A program made the position numbers and the translations under genes. From assembly GCF_002729955.1 (NCBI RefSeq), contig NZ_PBYA01000012.1, positions 62,001 to 126,000 on the forward strand: a stretch of DNA of 64,000 bases, read 5' to 3'. This DNA is from Salinisphaera sp. GTDB lineage: Bacteria > Pseudomonadota > Gammaproteobacteria > Nevskiales > Salinisphaeraceae. The notes beneath the pieces were generated by a model that saw only the letters and a program-made list of their open reading frames with translations, was not told the origin of the DNA and ran no database searches. Shown in pieces: positions 42,453 to 52,029 of this stretch (its first letter is position 1; every line of letters starts with the position of its first letter).

Positions 42453-43403
42453 CTAGCCGGCGAGCCCGAGATGCGTACGCAGCGCTGTGGCGATCCGGTC
42501 CATCGCGTTGCCGGTGGCCGCCAGCCAGGCCGGCATTTCGATAAAGCCATGGATCACGCCGGGGTAATGGGCATGGTCCACCTCGACGTCGTCATCGGCC
42601 AGACGGGCGGCATAGAGTACGCCTTCGTCCATGAGCACATCCGCGCCAGCGGTAATGACGAGTGCGGGCGCGGTGCCTTCCAGCGTTTGCGCCAGAATGG
42701 GCGAAACCCGCCAGTCGAGCGGGTCGGTATTGGCATCCACGCTGCGATGGCCGAACCAGGCCATGAGTTCGGCCGTAAGCGGCGGCACGTTGGCGTTGCG
42801 TCCCTTCGAGGGATACTGGCCGGCGGCTTCGCGCAGGTCGGTGGCCGGGTAGACCAACACCTGCAGGGCCAGCGGCCAGCCGGCGTCGCGTGCGGCAAGC
42901 GCGACCACGGCCGACAGATGGCCGCCCGCGCTGTCGCCGCCCACGGCCAGGCGCTGCGGATCGATATCGAAGGCGGCCGCGTTTTCCACCAGATAACCGT
43001 AGGCCGCGATGGCGTCGTCGGAAGCGGCCGGCAGGCAATGTTCTGGCGCCAGGCGATAGTCCACCGCCACGAGCTGACAGCCCGCGCGCTGGGCCAATTG
43101 CCGACAGATGCGATCGTGCGATTCCAGATCGCCCAGCACCCAGCCGCCGCCATGGAAATACACCAGCGTGGGGGCGGCCCCTGCGGCCAGTCCCTCGGGG
43201 CGATAACGCCGCGCCGCGACGCTACGGCCCTCGAGTGGCAGCTCATGCGCCACGATTTCGCCCATCGGCACCGGCTCGCCGCCGCTGGCCGCCAGCGTGT
43301 CGATATAGAACTGGCGCGCTTCGGCCAGACTCAGGTCGGCGAAGGAGATTTTCGCTTCGCGCATCCGCGCGACAACGCCGGCAACTTCGGGGGTGAGCGA
43401 CAT
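42453..43403 (-). CDS. HSL-family alpha/beta hydrolase (esterase)
   Basis: A 316-residue esterase. The oxyanion hole is YFHGGGWVLG, the nucleophile elbow VGGDSAGGHL, the acid in ITAGADVLMDEG and the His in YPGVIHGF. This is the hormone-sensitive-lipase-like group that splits short-chain esters. An AAAGGA ribosome-binding site precedes the ATG. It stands alone. Substrate is unknown. Confidence 0.9.
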   Translation of the reverse strand: MSLTPEVAGVVARMREAKISFADLSLAEARQFYIDTLAASGGEPVPMGEIVAHELPLEGRSVAARRYRPEGLAAGAAPTLVYFHGGGWVLGDLESHDRICRQLAQRAGCQLVAVDYRLAPEHCLPAASDDAIAAYGYLVENAAAFDIDPQRLAVGGDSAGGHLSAVVALAARDAGWPLALQVLVYPATDLREAAGQYPSKGRNANVPPLTAELMAWFGHRSVDANTDPLDWRVSPILAQTLEGTAPALVITAGADVLMDEGVLYAARLADDDVEVDHAHYPGVIHGFIEMPAWLAATGNAMDRIATALRTHLGLAG

Positions 43404-43709
43404 AGGGCAGTCCTTTCAGCCTGATGTATGCAGCGGGCTTGATAGCACGATTGGTCGGGTGCCTGCACGCCGTGCACCGCCAACCGCCCTCGGCCATGGT
43501 TGGGTTTGGGCGGCGAGTATCGCCCGGCAGGCCTGGCCGACAATCCCGGCCGCGCCACGTCATTACTGGCCGGCCGCTATGCCGGCCACGCGCATGAACC
43601 CCATCCGACCGTTGAACGTTACGGTCACGGCCCGCATCGTTCACAGGATCAAGTCCAGCCAGTAGTCCGACACGGCGCTGGCGATATCGTTTGCCGCGGA
43701 GGCATCGTC

Positions 43710-45203
43710 ATGACCGAAACCGCAGCCGCCGAGCCGTTCGTGCTCGACAACAGCTATGCCCGCCTGCCGGGCGAGTTCCACGCCCGGGCCATGCCCACCG
43801 CCGTTGCAGCAGCACGCCTGTTGCGGGTGAACCGGCCTCTGGCCGAACAGCTCGGCCTCGACGTCCAGGCGCTCGAAAGCCCGGCCGGCGTCGACATTCT
43901 GGCCGGCAATCGCGTGCCCAAGGGGGCCGAACCGTTGGCCATGGCCTATGCCGGGCACCAGTTCGGCAACTTCTCGCCGGTGCTGGGCGACGGCCGGGCC
44001 GTACTGCTGGGCGAAATGACCGATCGTAACGGCGTGCGGCGCGATATCCAGCTCAAGGGGGCAGGGCCAACGCCGTTTTCGAGCCGCGGCGACGGGCGCG
44101 CCGCGCTGGGGCCGGTCATCCGCGAATATGTCGTCAGCGAAGGCATGGCGGCACTCGGGATCCCCACCACCCGGGCGCTGGCCATGGTGGCCACCGGCGA
44201 ATCGGTGCGTCGCCGGCGCGCTGAGCCGGGCGGGGTGCTTACCCGCGTGGCCGCCAGTCACGTGCGCGTCGGCACGTTCGAATACTTCTACCGGCAAGGC
44301 CATAACGAGGCAGTACGCGCGCTCGCGGACTACGTCATCGAGCGCCACTATCCACACGTCGCCGATGCCGACAATCCCTACCACGCCCTGCTCGAAGAGG
44401 TCGCCGCACACACCGCCGACCTCATCGCGCAGTGGCTTCTGGTCGGCTTCATTCACGGGGTGATGAACACGGATAACGTCTCCATTGCAGGGGAAACGAT
44501 CGACTACGGCCCCTGTGCCTTCATGGACAGCTACAACCCCGCAACGGTGTACAGCTCCATCGATCACGGCGGGCGCTATGCCTACAACCGCCAGCCGGGC
44601 ATTGGCCAGTGGAACCTCGCGCGCTTCGCCGAGTGTCTTCTGCCGTTGCTGGACGAGGACCAGGAGAAAGCGGTAGAGCAGGCCCAGGCCGTGCTCGAAC
44701 GTTATGTCGAGCGTTTCGAAACGACCTATCACGATGGTCTGGCGGCCAAGATCGGACTGGAAGAACGCCGCGAAGGCGACGCCGATCTCGCCTACGATCT
44801 GCTCAAGCGCATGACGGAGCAGGGTGCGGACTTCACCCTCACCTTCCGCCATCTGTCCGATCTCGGTCGGGCGGCGGACGACCGGGATGACAACGTACGC
44901 GCGCTGTTCGATGACCCGAGCGGCTTCGACGGCTGGGCAGTACGCTGGCGCGAACGCCTGGCCGATGAAACGCGGGACGACGCCGAACGTCGCGCAGCCA
45001 TGCGCGCGGTCAACCCGGCGTACATTCCCCGCAACCATCGTATCCAGCAGGCGATCGACGCCGCCGAAGCCGGCGATTACCAGCCGTTGGACGACCTGCT
45101 CACCGTCGTCGCGAATCCGTACGACGACCACCCGGAGCTTGCCGAGTACGCACGACCGCCGAAGCCCGAGGAAGTGGTAGAACGCACGTTCTGCGGCACC
45201 TGA
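43710..45203 (+). CDS. selO: SelO/YdiU protein AMPylase
   Basis: A 497-residue pseudokinase-like protein that transfers AMP from ATP to Ser/Thr/Tyr of other proteins in oxidative stress. Family blocks are AYAGHQFGNFSPVLGDGRAVLLGE, DIQLKGAGPTPFSSRGDGRAALG, FIHGVMNTDNVSIAGETIDYGPCAFMD and the C-terminal NPYDDHPELAEYARPP. The SelO of other organisms ends in a redox Cys motif; here a single Cys appears in TFCGT at the end. A GGAGG ribosome-binding site precedes the ATG at 43710. Confidence 0.95.
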   Translation: MTETAAAEPFVLDNSYARLPGEFHARAMPTAVAAARLLRVNRPLAEQLGLDVQALESPAGVDILAGNRVPKGAEPLAMAYAGHQFGNFSPVLGDGRAVLLGEMTDRNGVRRDIQLKGAGPTPFSSRGDGRAALGPVIREYVVSEGMAALGIPTTRALAMVATGESVRRRRAEPGGVLTRVAASHVRVGTFEYFYRQGHNEAVRALADYVIERHYPHVADADNPYHALLEEVAAHTADLIAQWLLVGFIHGVMNTDNVSIAGETIDYGPCAFMDSYNPATVYSSIDHGGRYAYNRQPGIGQWNLARFAECLLPLLDEDQEKAVEQAQAVLERYVERFETTYHDGLAAKIGLEERREGDADLAYDLLKRMTEQGADFTLTFRHLSDLGRAADDRDDNVRALFDDPSGFDGWAVRWRERLADETRDDAERRAAMRAVNPAYIPRNHRIQQAIDAAEAGDYQPLDDLLTVVANPYDDHPELAEYARPPKPEEVVERTFCGT

Positions 45204-45448
45204 GTCGGGATCGATGGCCAGGGCGGGGCTGCCCGATGGCTTCAGCGTGCGCTGATTCGTTGCCGGTTCGTGATGGCTTGATTCGAGGCTTCCTCGAGCG
45301 TCGTGCACTGCGTGCCCGCGGCGCGCCGCGGACTTTGATCCAACAGGCGCCGACGTTTGACGCCCGCCAGGCGCTTCGCCACTCTCGATCCGCTTGCCCG
45401 GGCTTGCATCGCGAGTCGGGCCAAACCCTATCTATTTAAGGAACCGCC

Positions 45449-46222
45449 ATGGATACCGCCGCATTGTTTTCGCTTGAAGGTCGTAGTGCACTCGTCACCG
45501 GCGGTTCCCGCGGCATTGGCCGCATGATTGCGGAAGGCTTGCTGCGCCAGGGCGCGCGGGTCTATATCAGTGCCCGGAAGGCCGATGCCTGCGACGAAGC
45601 GGCCCGGGAGCTCTCCGAAATCGGCCCCTGCGTGTCGTTACCGGCAGACGTGTCCACCATGGACGGTATTCACGGTCTGGTTGCGGCCTACCGCAAGCAC
45701 GAGAACAGCCTGGATATTCTCGTGAACAACGCCGGCGCGGCCTGGGGCGCCGAGTTCGATACCTTCCCCGAAAGCGGCTGGGACAAGGCGGTCGATCTCA
45801 ACATGAAGGCGCCGTTCTTTCTGGCGCAGGCGTTCAAGCCGATGTTGCTCGAAGCCCGCGCCGCCGGTCCGCTCGCGAAGATCATCAACATCGCCTCGAT
45901 CGACGGCCTGTCGCTCAATCCCCAGGAAACCTATTCCTACCACGCCTCCAAGGCCGGCCTCGCCCACCTCACCAAGCGTATGGCCGTCCGCCTGGCGCCC
46001 GAAGGCATCGTGGTCAGCGCCATCGCCCCCGGCGCGTTCGCCTCGAACATGAACAAGGTCGCCCGCGACCACGGCGACGAGATCGCGGACCGCATCCCTT
46101 CGCGCCGCATCGGCGAGCCCGAAGACATGGCTGGCGCCGCGATTTATCTCGCCTCCCGCGCCGGCGATTATGTCGTGGGTTCCACACTGGTGGTGGATGG
46201 CGGTGTGAATATCGCCCGTTAA
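45449..46222 (+). CDS. RhlG-like short-chain dehydrogenase
   Basis: A 257-residue SDR. The cofactor motif is VTGGSRGIGRMI, NNAGAAWG follows, the catalytic Ser is in NIASIDG and Tyr-Lys in YSYHASKAG, and it ends in VVDGGVNIAR. It is close to Pseudomonas RhlG, an NADPH-dependent beta-ketoacyl reductase linked to rhamnolipid and PHA precursors. An AAGGA ribosome-binding site precedes the ATG. It is a single gene here; substrate is inferred from similarity only. Confidence 0.87.
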   Translation: MDTAALFSLEGRSALVTGGSRGIGRMIAEGLLRQGARVYISARKADACDEAARELSEIGPCVSLPADVSTMDGIHGLVAAYRKHENSLDILVNNAGAAWGAEFDTFPESGWDKAVDLNMKAPFFLAQAFKPMLLEARAAGPLAKIINIASIDGLSLNPQETYSYHASKAGLAHLTKRMAVRLAPEGIVVSAIAPGAFASNMNKVARDHGDEIADRIPSRRIGEPEDMAGAAIYLASRAGDYVVGSTLVVDGGVNIAR

Positions 46223-46652
46223 GTCAGGCGCGACATCAGGCAGCGAATCCAGCCTCACGACAGGGTGGATGGAGCGCGCAATCCCAGCGATCACGGTGCG
46301 CTGTACGCATGCTAGGCGTCTCGCGCGCTCGACAGGAGGGAAGGCCACGTTGCCCGCGGTTAAATCCAAGGCGGGAAATAGCGATGGGCGGGGGTTGGGG
46401 GCGTCCATAGCGGCGAACTGCGCGTACCGTTACCCGATACGCAAATAAAGTACGGTTCGTGCGGCCGACAGGTGGCTATGCCGGCTATGCTGGCAGGCGT
46501 CCGCACCGAGATGACCGGAGCGGGCCGCTAACTTTTGCGAACGCGCACGTCTGCAGGGATTTACCGGCGTGATCGCTTGCGTATCACGATTGAACGCCCG
46601 GTTCGCCGGCAGTGTTCAACTTTTTTAACGGCATTCGAAGGATTGCAAGATT
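46223..46652. other. Intergenic region without a supported gene
   Basis: These 430 bases hold no supported gene. A minus-strand frame here runs antisense into the SDR gene and has no family features. The last 60 bases before the next ATG are AT-richer and probably carry its promoter. Confidence 0.45.
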
Positions 46653-47138
46653 ATGTCTAGCCCGGAACACAAGCAGAAGATCTGGAACCTGATCAAAGAC
46701 ATTCAGGTCGGGATGCTCGTCACGCTGGATGATGACGTGCCCCGCGCCCGTCCCATGCATCTGGTTCAGGACGACTACGACGGCACCATCTGGTTCTACA
46801 CCCGCCGCAGCTCGGAGAAGGTGCTGGAAGCCAAGGGCGATAGCGAAGTCTGCCTGACGTTCTCCGACCAGGAGGCGGGTGTTTATGTATCGATGTCTGG
46901 CACCGTGCGTATCACCGACGACCAGGACAAGATCGACCGCTACTGGAATCCGGGCATCGCCGCCTGGCTACCGGAAAAGGAAGATCCGGACGTCGTCATG
47001 CTCGAAATCGATATTCAGATGGGCGAGCACTGGGCGGCCAAGGAAAGCAAGGTCTTCCAGCTTTATGAATTGGCCAAGGCCAATATCAAGAACGACAAGA
47101 CGCCGGATATCGGCGAAAACGAAAAATTCGGCGGCTGA
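46653..47138 (+). CDS. Pyridoxamine-5'-phosphate-oxidase-fold protein (general-stress type)
   Basis: A 161-residue split-barrel flavin-binding protein: IQVGMLVTLDDDVPRARPMHLVQ, DGTIWFYTRRSSEKVLEAKG, EVCLTFSDQEAGVYVSMSGTVRI and DPDVVMLEIDIQMGEHW. It is close to the general stress protein 26 group, which bind FMN or F420-like cofactors with unknown substrates. A GAAGGAT ribosome-binding site is near the ATG. It has its own intrinsic terminator. Confidence 0.87.
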   Translation: MSSPEHKQKIWNLIKDIQVGMLVTLDDDVPRARPMHLVQDDYDGTIWFYTRRSSEKVLEAKGDSEVCLTFSDQEAGVYVSMSGTVRITDDQDKIDRYWNPGIAAWLPEKEDPDVVMLEIDIQMGEHWAAKESKVFQLYELAKANIKNDKTPDIGENEKFGG

Positions 47139-47159
47139 TCAGCCCGACCGATGACTTGA

Positions 47160-47187
47160 AAGCGCCCGGTTCGCCGGGCGTTTTTTT
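47160..47187 (+). terminator. Rho-independent terminator of the stress-protein gene
   Basis: CGCCCGG (47163-47169) pairs with CCGGGCG (47174-47180) around a four-base loop and runs into seven T residues (47181-47187). It lies 22 bases past the stop codon. Confidence 0.9.
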
Positions 47188-48029
47188 GAAAACTCCGGCT
47201 CAGCCGGATGGCCGCAGAACAAACACGCCCTGCGAGCTTCCCAAGCCCCATTACCCGACGCGCAAGCTAACGCTGTCGCGGCCGATAAGAAACGGTGCCG
47301 GCGCGTGTAAGCCGGGCAACGGCGTCACCTCGCACGGCGTATTGAGCCAGGCGCTCGAAACGGATTGCGCCTTACAGCTTTAGCGGTGGGCGCGAGTCGT
47401 CGCGCGCGCTGCGGGCGACAAGGCGCACGACAGCGCCGTTCTTGCGCAGCGAAATCCACGCCTGCAGGCCGCCGCCACAGCGAATTCGCTGCTCGTGTGT
47501 CGCTAGCCGATCGGCAGATAACAATAGTTACCAAGTCTGACTTCGGCGTGCATGCCGACGCTGGCGAATCCGGAAACGGTATGCGCCGCGTATTTGCTCG
47601 AAAACGGTGCAGCGTCACGGCGTAAACGTGTCATCCCCAATCTCCATTGAGCGTAACGTACGCAAAGCTACGGCACCGTCAGGCTCCGTCTGGCAAGCGG
47701 TGAACGCAGTATGCAAGCGGTTTCGCACGCGCATCGCAGGTCCGAGACCTGGGTGGCTGGCTCCGAGCTCTATGCGACTACATCGATGGCGCCCGCAGGG
47801 AATGGCTACGTCGTCCGCCCGTGCGGACCGCGGCTTATCGCGGCCGGGGGATATGCTGAGTAGCGATATAAAGGAGCGGTAATCAGCATTGCTGTGGCAC
47901 GCATGAAATAGGTTGAGAGCGCGCGGGCGTCGCTTAAAAAAGGGGACGCCTCTGCCGATATACGTCATACAAGCAGGCCCTGTGGGGAACCGGGTCGGTC
48001 AGGAATTGCGAACAGGGAGCCTCGCTTTC
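47188..48029. other. 842-base gap with no supported gene
   Basis: Short open frames on both strands (for example 47365-47625 and 47615-47968) have no ribosome-binding site, hydrophobic pattern or family feature. I see no long repeat or RNA gene. It is unusually long for this compact window; a decayed gene or an untranslated RNA cannot be excluded. Confidence 0.45.
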
Positions 48030-49169
48030 GTGATAAGACAACTCGAAGAGAACCGTCAGCGGGCGAACAGCGCGCTGGATTCCACTCACCGCGCCGCCCG
48101 GTCCTTCTGGCGCCTGATGCTCGGCACGTCCTGTATCGGCGTTGTATGCCATTCCTCTTTCGTACTTCTGTTCTACCTGAACGGCGTCACCGGACTGGCG
48201 CTGGTGAACGTCGGCAGCGTGAGTCTTTACGCAACATCCGCGTTTCTGCTCACTCGTGGCCTTGCCCCGTGGATCGCCTTTTCTTTCGTGATATTCGAAG
48301 TACTTGCCCACGCAATGCTGGCGTCGTACTGGGTCGGTTGGGAAACCGGGTTCTATTTCTACGCGATCCTCGCGATCCCAGTACTGATCGTTGCCGATTT
48401 TCAACGCCTTCCTACCAAGATTCTTTCCGTCACCGGCGCCACTATTTTCGTCATTGCCATGGATGTTCTGGTTCGTAGCCGGGCGCCGATTCACGCGCTG
48501 CCCGAGCACGTCGTGGACGGGCTGCACTATTTCAATCTGACAGCAGCGTTGTCGATCCTCATCTTTATGGTTGGCAACTATTTCTGGTTGATCAAACGCG
48601 CAGAAAGCCAACTGCATCTGCTCGCCACCACCGATTCGCTCACAAGTCTGCTCAACCGCCGCAGCATGGTTGACGCCTGGCGATTCGAAAAAGAGCGCCA
48701 GGAGAGTACCGGCGCGTCCCTGGCGCTGATTCTTTGCGACATCGATCATTTCAAGCAGATCAACGATACACATGGGCACGACGTAGGCGACCGCGTGCTG
48801 CAAACCGTGAGTGAAACCCTCGCGGCCAATCTACGCGAAACCGACCATCTCGCACGGTGGGGCGGGGAAGAGTTCATCATCATGCTTGTCGGTGCCACGC
48901 TCGATACCGCGGTACGTATTGCCGAGGATCTACGCGCGGCGGTCGCCGACACGGTCATCGAAACCGACCTGCTCAAAGGCAACGAACCATTGTCGGTCAC
49001 GGCCACCTTCGGTGTGAGCGCGATGCCGTCCGACCTGTCGGAGTCGCTTGAAGCGGCCGTGGCCCGCGCGGATGCGGCTCTGTACAACGGCAAACGTTCG
49101 GGGCGCAACTGCGTAAGCCGCCACGATCAGCAGGACGCGCGGGACATGGTCAAGGACGCATTCGTCTAA
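48030..49169 (+). CDS. Membrane GGDEF diguanylate cyclase
   Basis: A protein of about 379 residues with six predicted membrane helices and a GGDEF domain: LILCDIDHFKQINDTHGHDVGDRV and active-site ARWGGEEFIIMLVG. The RxxD inhibitory site RETD is five residues before GGEEF, so c-di-GMP feedback is expected. A GTG at 48030 with an AGGGAG about ten bases upstream is my choice; the frame extends to 47913. It is the fourth GGDEF gene of the window. Confidence 0.84.
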   Translation: MIRQLEENRQRANSALDSTHRAARSFWRLMLGTSCIGVVCHSSFVLLFYLNGVTGLALVNVGSVSLYATSAFLLTRGLAPWIAFSFVIFEVLAHAMLASYWVGWETGFYFYAILAIPVLIVADFQRLPTKILSVTGATIFVIAMDVLVRSRAPIHALPEHVVDGLHYFNLTAALSILIFMVGNYFWLIKRAESQLHLLATTDSLTSLLNRRSMVDAWRFEKERQESTGASLALILCDIDHFKQINDTHGHDVGDRVLQTVSETLAANLRETDHLARWGGEEFIIMLVGATLDTAVRIAEDLRAAVADTVIETDLLKGNEPLSVTATFGVSAMPSDLSESLEAAVARADAALYNGKRSGRNCVSRHDQQDARDMVKDAFV

Positions 49170-49448
49170 CTCCCACAGCGCGGTCGGGGCGGGCGTTCTC
49201 TCGACTTTAATCATGCGGCCGTGCCCCTATTAAGAATTCCGAGCGGCGCGGTTCTAGGCTCAGCCGAAATGGCTGTGCTCGGCGCTGAACTCACCACCGG
49301 CGAGCCGAGTGGTATCTGCGTCGGGTAGCCCAAGTGAGGTCCAATATGACGCGTTTTGAGATCGGTATACGGCCCCGGGATCGCCGGTGGCCGGTCGGCC
49401 CGGTCGCTGGGCATGGTGATACCCCGCGCTACGGTCGCGGTCGGCGCA

Positions 49449-50468
49449 TCAGCGCGCAAGGCCGCGCGGTGTCTGCGCGTGGCGGCGAAAACGGGCGGGC
49501 GTTTGCCCTGTCCACCGTCTGAACGCATGCACGAAATTGGACACCTCGGAAAAGCCGAGCCGGTCGCTGATGTCTTCCTGCGTCAGCGCGCCCATCAGCA
49601 GCCATTGCTCGGCAAGCATACGACGCACCTCGTCAAGTAACTCGCGGTAGCCCGCGCCTTCTGCGGCCAGCCGTCGGCGCAGGGTGCGCGTGGTCGCCCC
49701 GAGTTCGGTAGCCAACGCGTCCATGCTCGGGAAATACCCCGGCCTGGCCAGCAGGCGCTCGCGCACGCGGGCTGCCATGCCGGCCCGATGGCCTGTTCGG
49801 GCCACCAATTGTTCGCACTGTTGTTCGCATAGATGCGCCGCGGCCGGGTTGGCATGGGGCAGGGGGCGGTCAAGGTAGCTTGTCGGAAACCGTGCCCGGT
49901 TGTGTGCTTGTTCGAACGTCGGGGTGACGCCGAATTGCGCCTCGAACGGGCCGGGCGGACGGGCCGGCAGGGTCAGCTCGATGCTCGACCAGGGCAGCGT
50001 GGCATCGAAAAGCTCGTGCTGGATCGTCGCGATGGCGCTCAGATCCCGGGCCAGGAGGTAGGCCCCGACGCCGGCCGGCAGATCGCCGTTGTCGATGATC
50101 AGCGCGGCCTCGGTTGCCTGCTCTTCGAGGGTGATGCGGTTGAAGGCATAGGTCAGATCGAGATAGCGCAAGCCAAGAATAACCGCGTCCCGAAAGGTTC
50201 CGCTACTGAGCAGGGCAAAACCCCAGACACCGTAGCTGCTCAGGTGATAACGCCGGCCCATGGCCAGGCCCAGTTCGGCGCGGTCGCCCAGCTCGCCGCA
50301 GAGATTGGCGACGACCGTGAGCTCCTGTTCACGCGTTACGAAGACGTCCGGTTGGCTTAACGAAGCGTCGCTGAGCCCGCTACCGGCAAGCAGCCGTGTC
50401 GTGGACACCCCGTGTTCAACGCCGAAGTCCACCTGCATGCGCACGCTGACGATGGCCCGGTCCGACAT
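49449..50468 (-). CDS. AraC-family regulator (arabinose-binding-like sensor)
   Basis: A 339-residue regulator. The N-terminal domain (GVSTTRLLAGSGLSDASLSQP, RYHLSSYGVWGFALLSSGTFRDA) is the type seen in OruR and related regulators of lipid and opine genes. The C-terminal HTH has MDALATELGATTRTLRRRLAAEG and ISDRLGFSEVSNFVHAFRRWTGQTPARFRR. The ATG at 50468 is preferred to one at 50492. It is divergent from the monooxygenase operon at 50575 and is its likely activator. Confidence 0.9.
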   Translation of the reverse strand: MSDRAIVSVRMQVDFGVEHGVSTTRLLAGSGLSDASLSQPDVFVTREQELTVVANLCGELGDRAELGLAMGRRYHLSSYGVWGFALLSSGTFRDAVILGLRYLDLTYAFNRITLEEQATEAALIIDNGDLPAGVGAYLLARDLSAIATIQHELFDATLPWSSIELTLPARPPGPFEAQFGVTPTFEQAHNRARFPTSYLDRPLPHANPAAAHLCEQQCEQLVARTGHRAGMAARVRERLLARPGYFPSMDALATELGATTRTLRRRLAAEGAGYRELLDEVRRMLAEQWLLMGALTQEDISDRLGFSEVSNFVHAFRRWTGQTPARFRRHAQTPRGLAR

Positions 50469-50574
50469 CGAGTATCTGTCCGATTTCCACAATTATTCGT
50501 CCGATGGTGCCATAAAAAGCGGCTCGCGAGTCGGCTAGAGTCGCCGAACAATAACGAACAATGAGGAGATGCGC

Positions 50575-52029
50575 ATGGCTGAAAGCCACGACGTTGCCAT
50601 TATCGGCGCGGGTTTTGGCGGCATAGGCATGGCCATTGCCTTGAAACAGCGCGGCAAGCATTCGCTGGTGATCCTGGAAAAGGAAGGCGAGGTGGGTGGC
50701 GCCTGGCGGGACAATACCTACCCGGGTGCGGCCTGCGATGTGCCCTCGCGGCTGTATTCGTTCTCCTTCGCCAAAAAATTCGACTGGTCGCGCCGCTTTG
50801 CGCCGCAGGCAGAGATCTTCGCCTATCTGCGTCAATGCGCCGACGACTACGGTCTGCATCCGCATCTGCGTTTTAATACCGAGGTAGAACAGGCGCGCTT
50901 CGACGAAGCGGCCGGGCTCTGGCATATCCGCACCCCCCATGGCGAGATCCACGCCCGCGTGCTCATCACCGCCACTGGCCAGCTCAACCGGCCCGCCTGG
51001 CCGTCCATACCGGGGCGCGAGCGTTTTCAGGGGCCGGCGTTCCATAGCGCACGCTGGGATCACGACGTGGATCTCGTGGGCAAAACGGTGGCGGTGGTGG
51101 GCACGGGTGCCAGCGCCATTCAGTTCGTGCCCGAAGTCGCCAAACAGGCAAAAAAGGTGCGGCTGTTCCAGCGCTCCGCGGCCTATGTGATTCCCAAGCC
51201 GGACCGTGTCTATTCCAGCGCCGAACAGAAATTGATGGAACGGATGCCCCTGCTTCAGAAACTCGATCGGGGCCGGATCTATGCCCAGAACGAGGCTCGC
51301 GTGCTGGGCTTCACCGCCGTTCAGTCGGCGATGGGCTTCTACCAGCGCCTGTTCAAACGCTATCTCAAACGCTGCATATCGGATCCGCAGCTGCGCGAGA
51401 AGCTCACCCCGGATTACCCGCTGGGCTGCAAGCGCATCCTCATTTCCAATGACTATTTCCAGGCCATCGAACGCTATGGCATCGAGGTGCATACCGGCGG
51501 CGTGGGCGCGATCACCGAAACCGGTGTTGTGGACGCCAAGGGTCAGCATCACGAAGCGGACGTGCTGATCTACGGCACGGGTTTCCAGGCCACTGATTTT
51601 CTCGCGCCGATGACCATCCTCGGGCGTGAGGGCCGTGATCTCAACGATGCCTGGCGCGACGGGGCCGAAGCCTATCTGGGCATCAACGTCCATGGCTTCC
51701 CCAATATGTTCATGCTTTACGGGCCCAACACCAATCTGGGCCACAACTCCATCGTCTATATGCTCGAATCGCAGATTGCCTATGTGATGAGCGCGCTGGA
51801 GGTGCTGGAACAGGGCGGGCATCGCTTCATGGACGTCGACGCCGACGTGCAGGATCGCTTCAACAGCGATCTGCAAGAGCAGATCCGCCATACCGTCTGG
51901 GACAAGGACTGCCACAGCTGGTACAAGACCGAAAGCGGCAAGAACACCAACAACTGGCCGGGGTTCACCTTTACCTACCGGCGCCGTACCCAGACGCTGG
52001 ATACCCGCGATTATGAGCTGTCCTCGTGA
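50575..52029 (+). CDS. Flavin-binding Baeyer-Villiger-type monooxygenase
   Basis: A 484-residue FAD/NADPH enzyme. It starts with AIIGAGFGGIGMAIAL (FAD-binding GxGxxG), carries the Baeyer-Villiger fingerprint FxGxxxHxxxW as FQGPAFHSARW near residue 150, and has a second nucleotide motif VVGTGASAIQFVP. Such enzymes insert one oxygen next to a ketone to form an ester. GGAG precedes the ATG at 50575 at a good distance; the earlier ATG at 50569 has a poor one. It is the first gene of a BVMO-esterase-SDR operon. Confidence 0.9.
   Translation: MAESHDVAIIGAGFGGIGMAIALKQRGKHSLVILEKEGEVGGAWRDNTYPGAACDVPSRLYSFSFAKKFDWSRRFAPQAEIFAYLRQCADDYGLHPHLRFNTEVEQARFDEAAGLWHIRTPHGEIHARVLITATGQLNRPAWPSIPGRERFQGPAFHSARWDHDVDLVGKTVAVVGTGASAIQFVPEVAKQAKKVRLFQRSAAYVIPKPDRVYSSAEQKLMERMPLLQKLDRGRIYAQNEARVLGFTAVQSAMGFYQRLFKRYLKRCISDPQLREKLTPDYPLGCKRILISNDYFQAIERYGIEVHTGGVGAITETGVVDAKGQHHEADVLIYGTGFQATDFLAPMTILGREGRDLNDAWRDGAEAYLGINVHGFPNMFMLYGPNTNLGHNSIVYMLESQIAYVMSALEVLEQGGHRFMDVDADVQDRFNSDLQEQIRHTVWDKDCHSWYKTESGKNTNNWPGFTFTYRRRTQTLDTRDYELSS

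Noticed and set aside
43641-45308. A 555-residue minus-strand open frame opposite selO
   Set aside because: Antisense shadow of selO without recognisable features or a ribosome-binding site.
47615-47968. A 117-residue minus-strand open frame in the long gap
   Set aside because: No ribosome-binding site and a composition like random GC-rich sequence.
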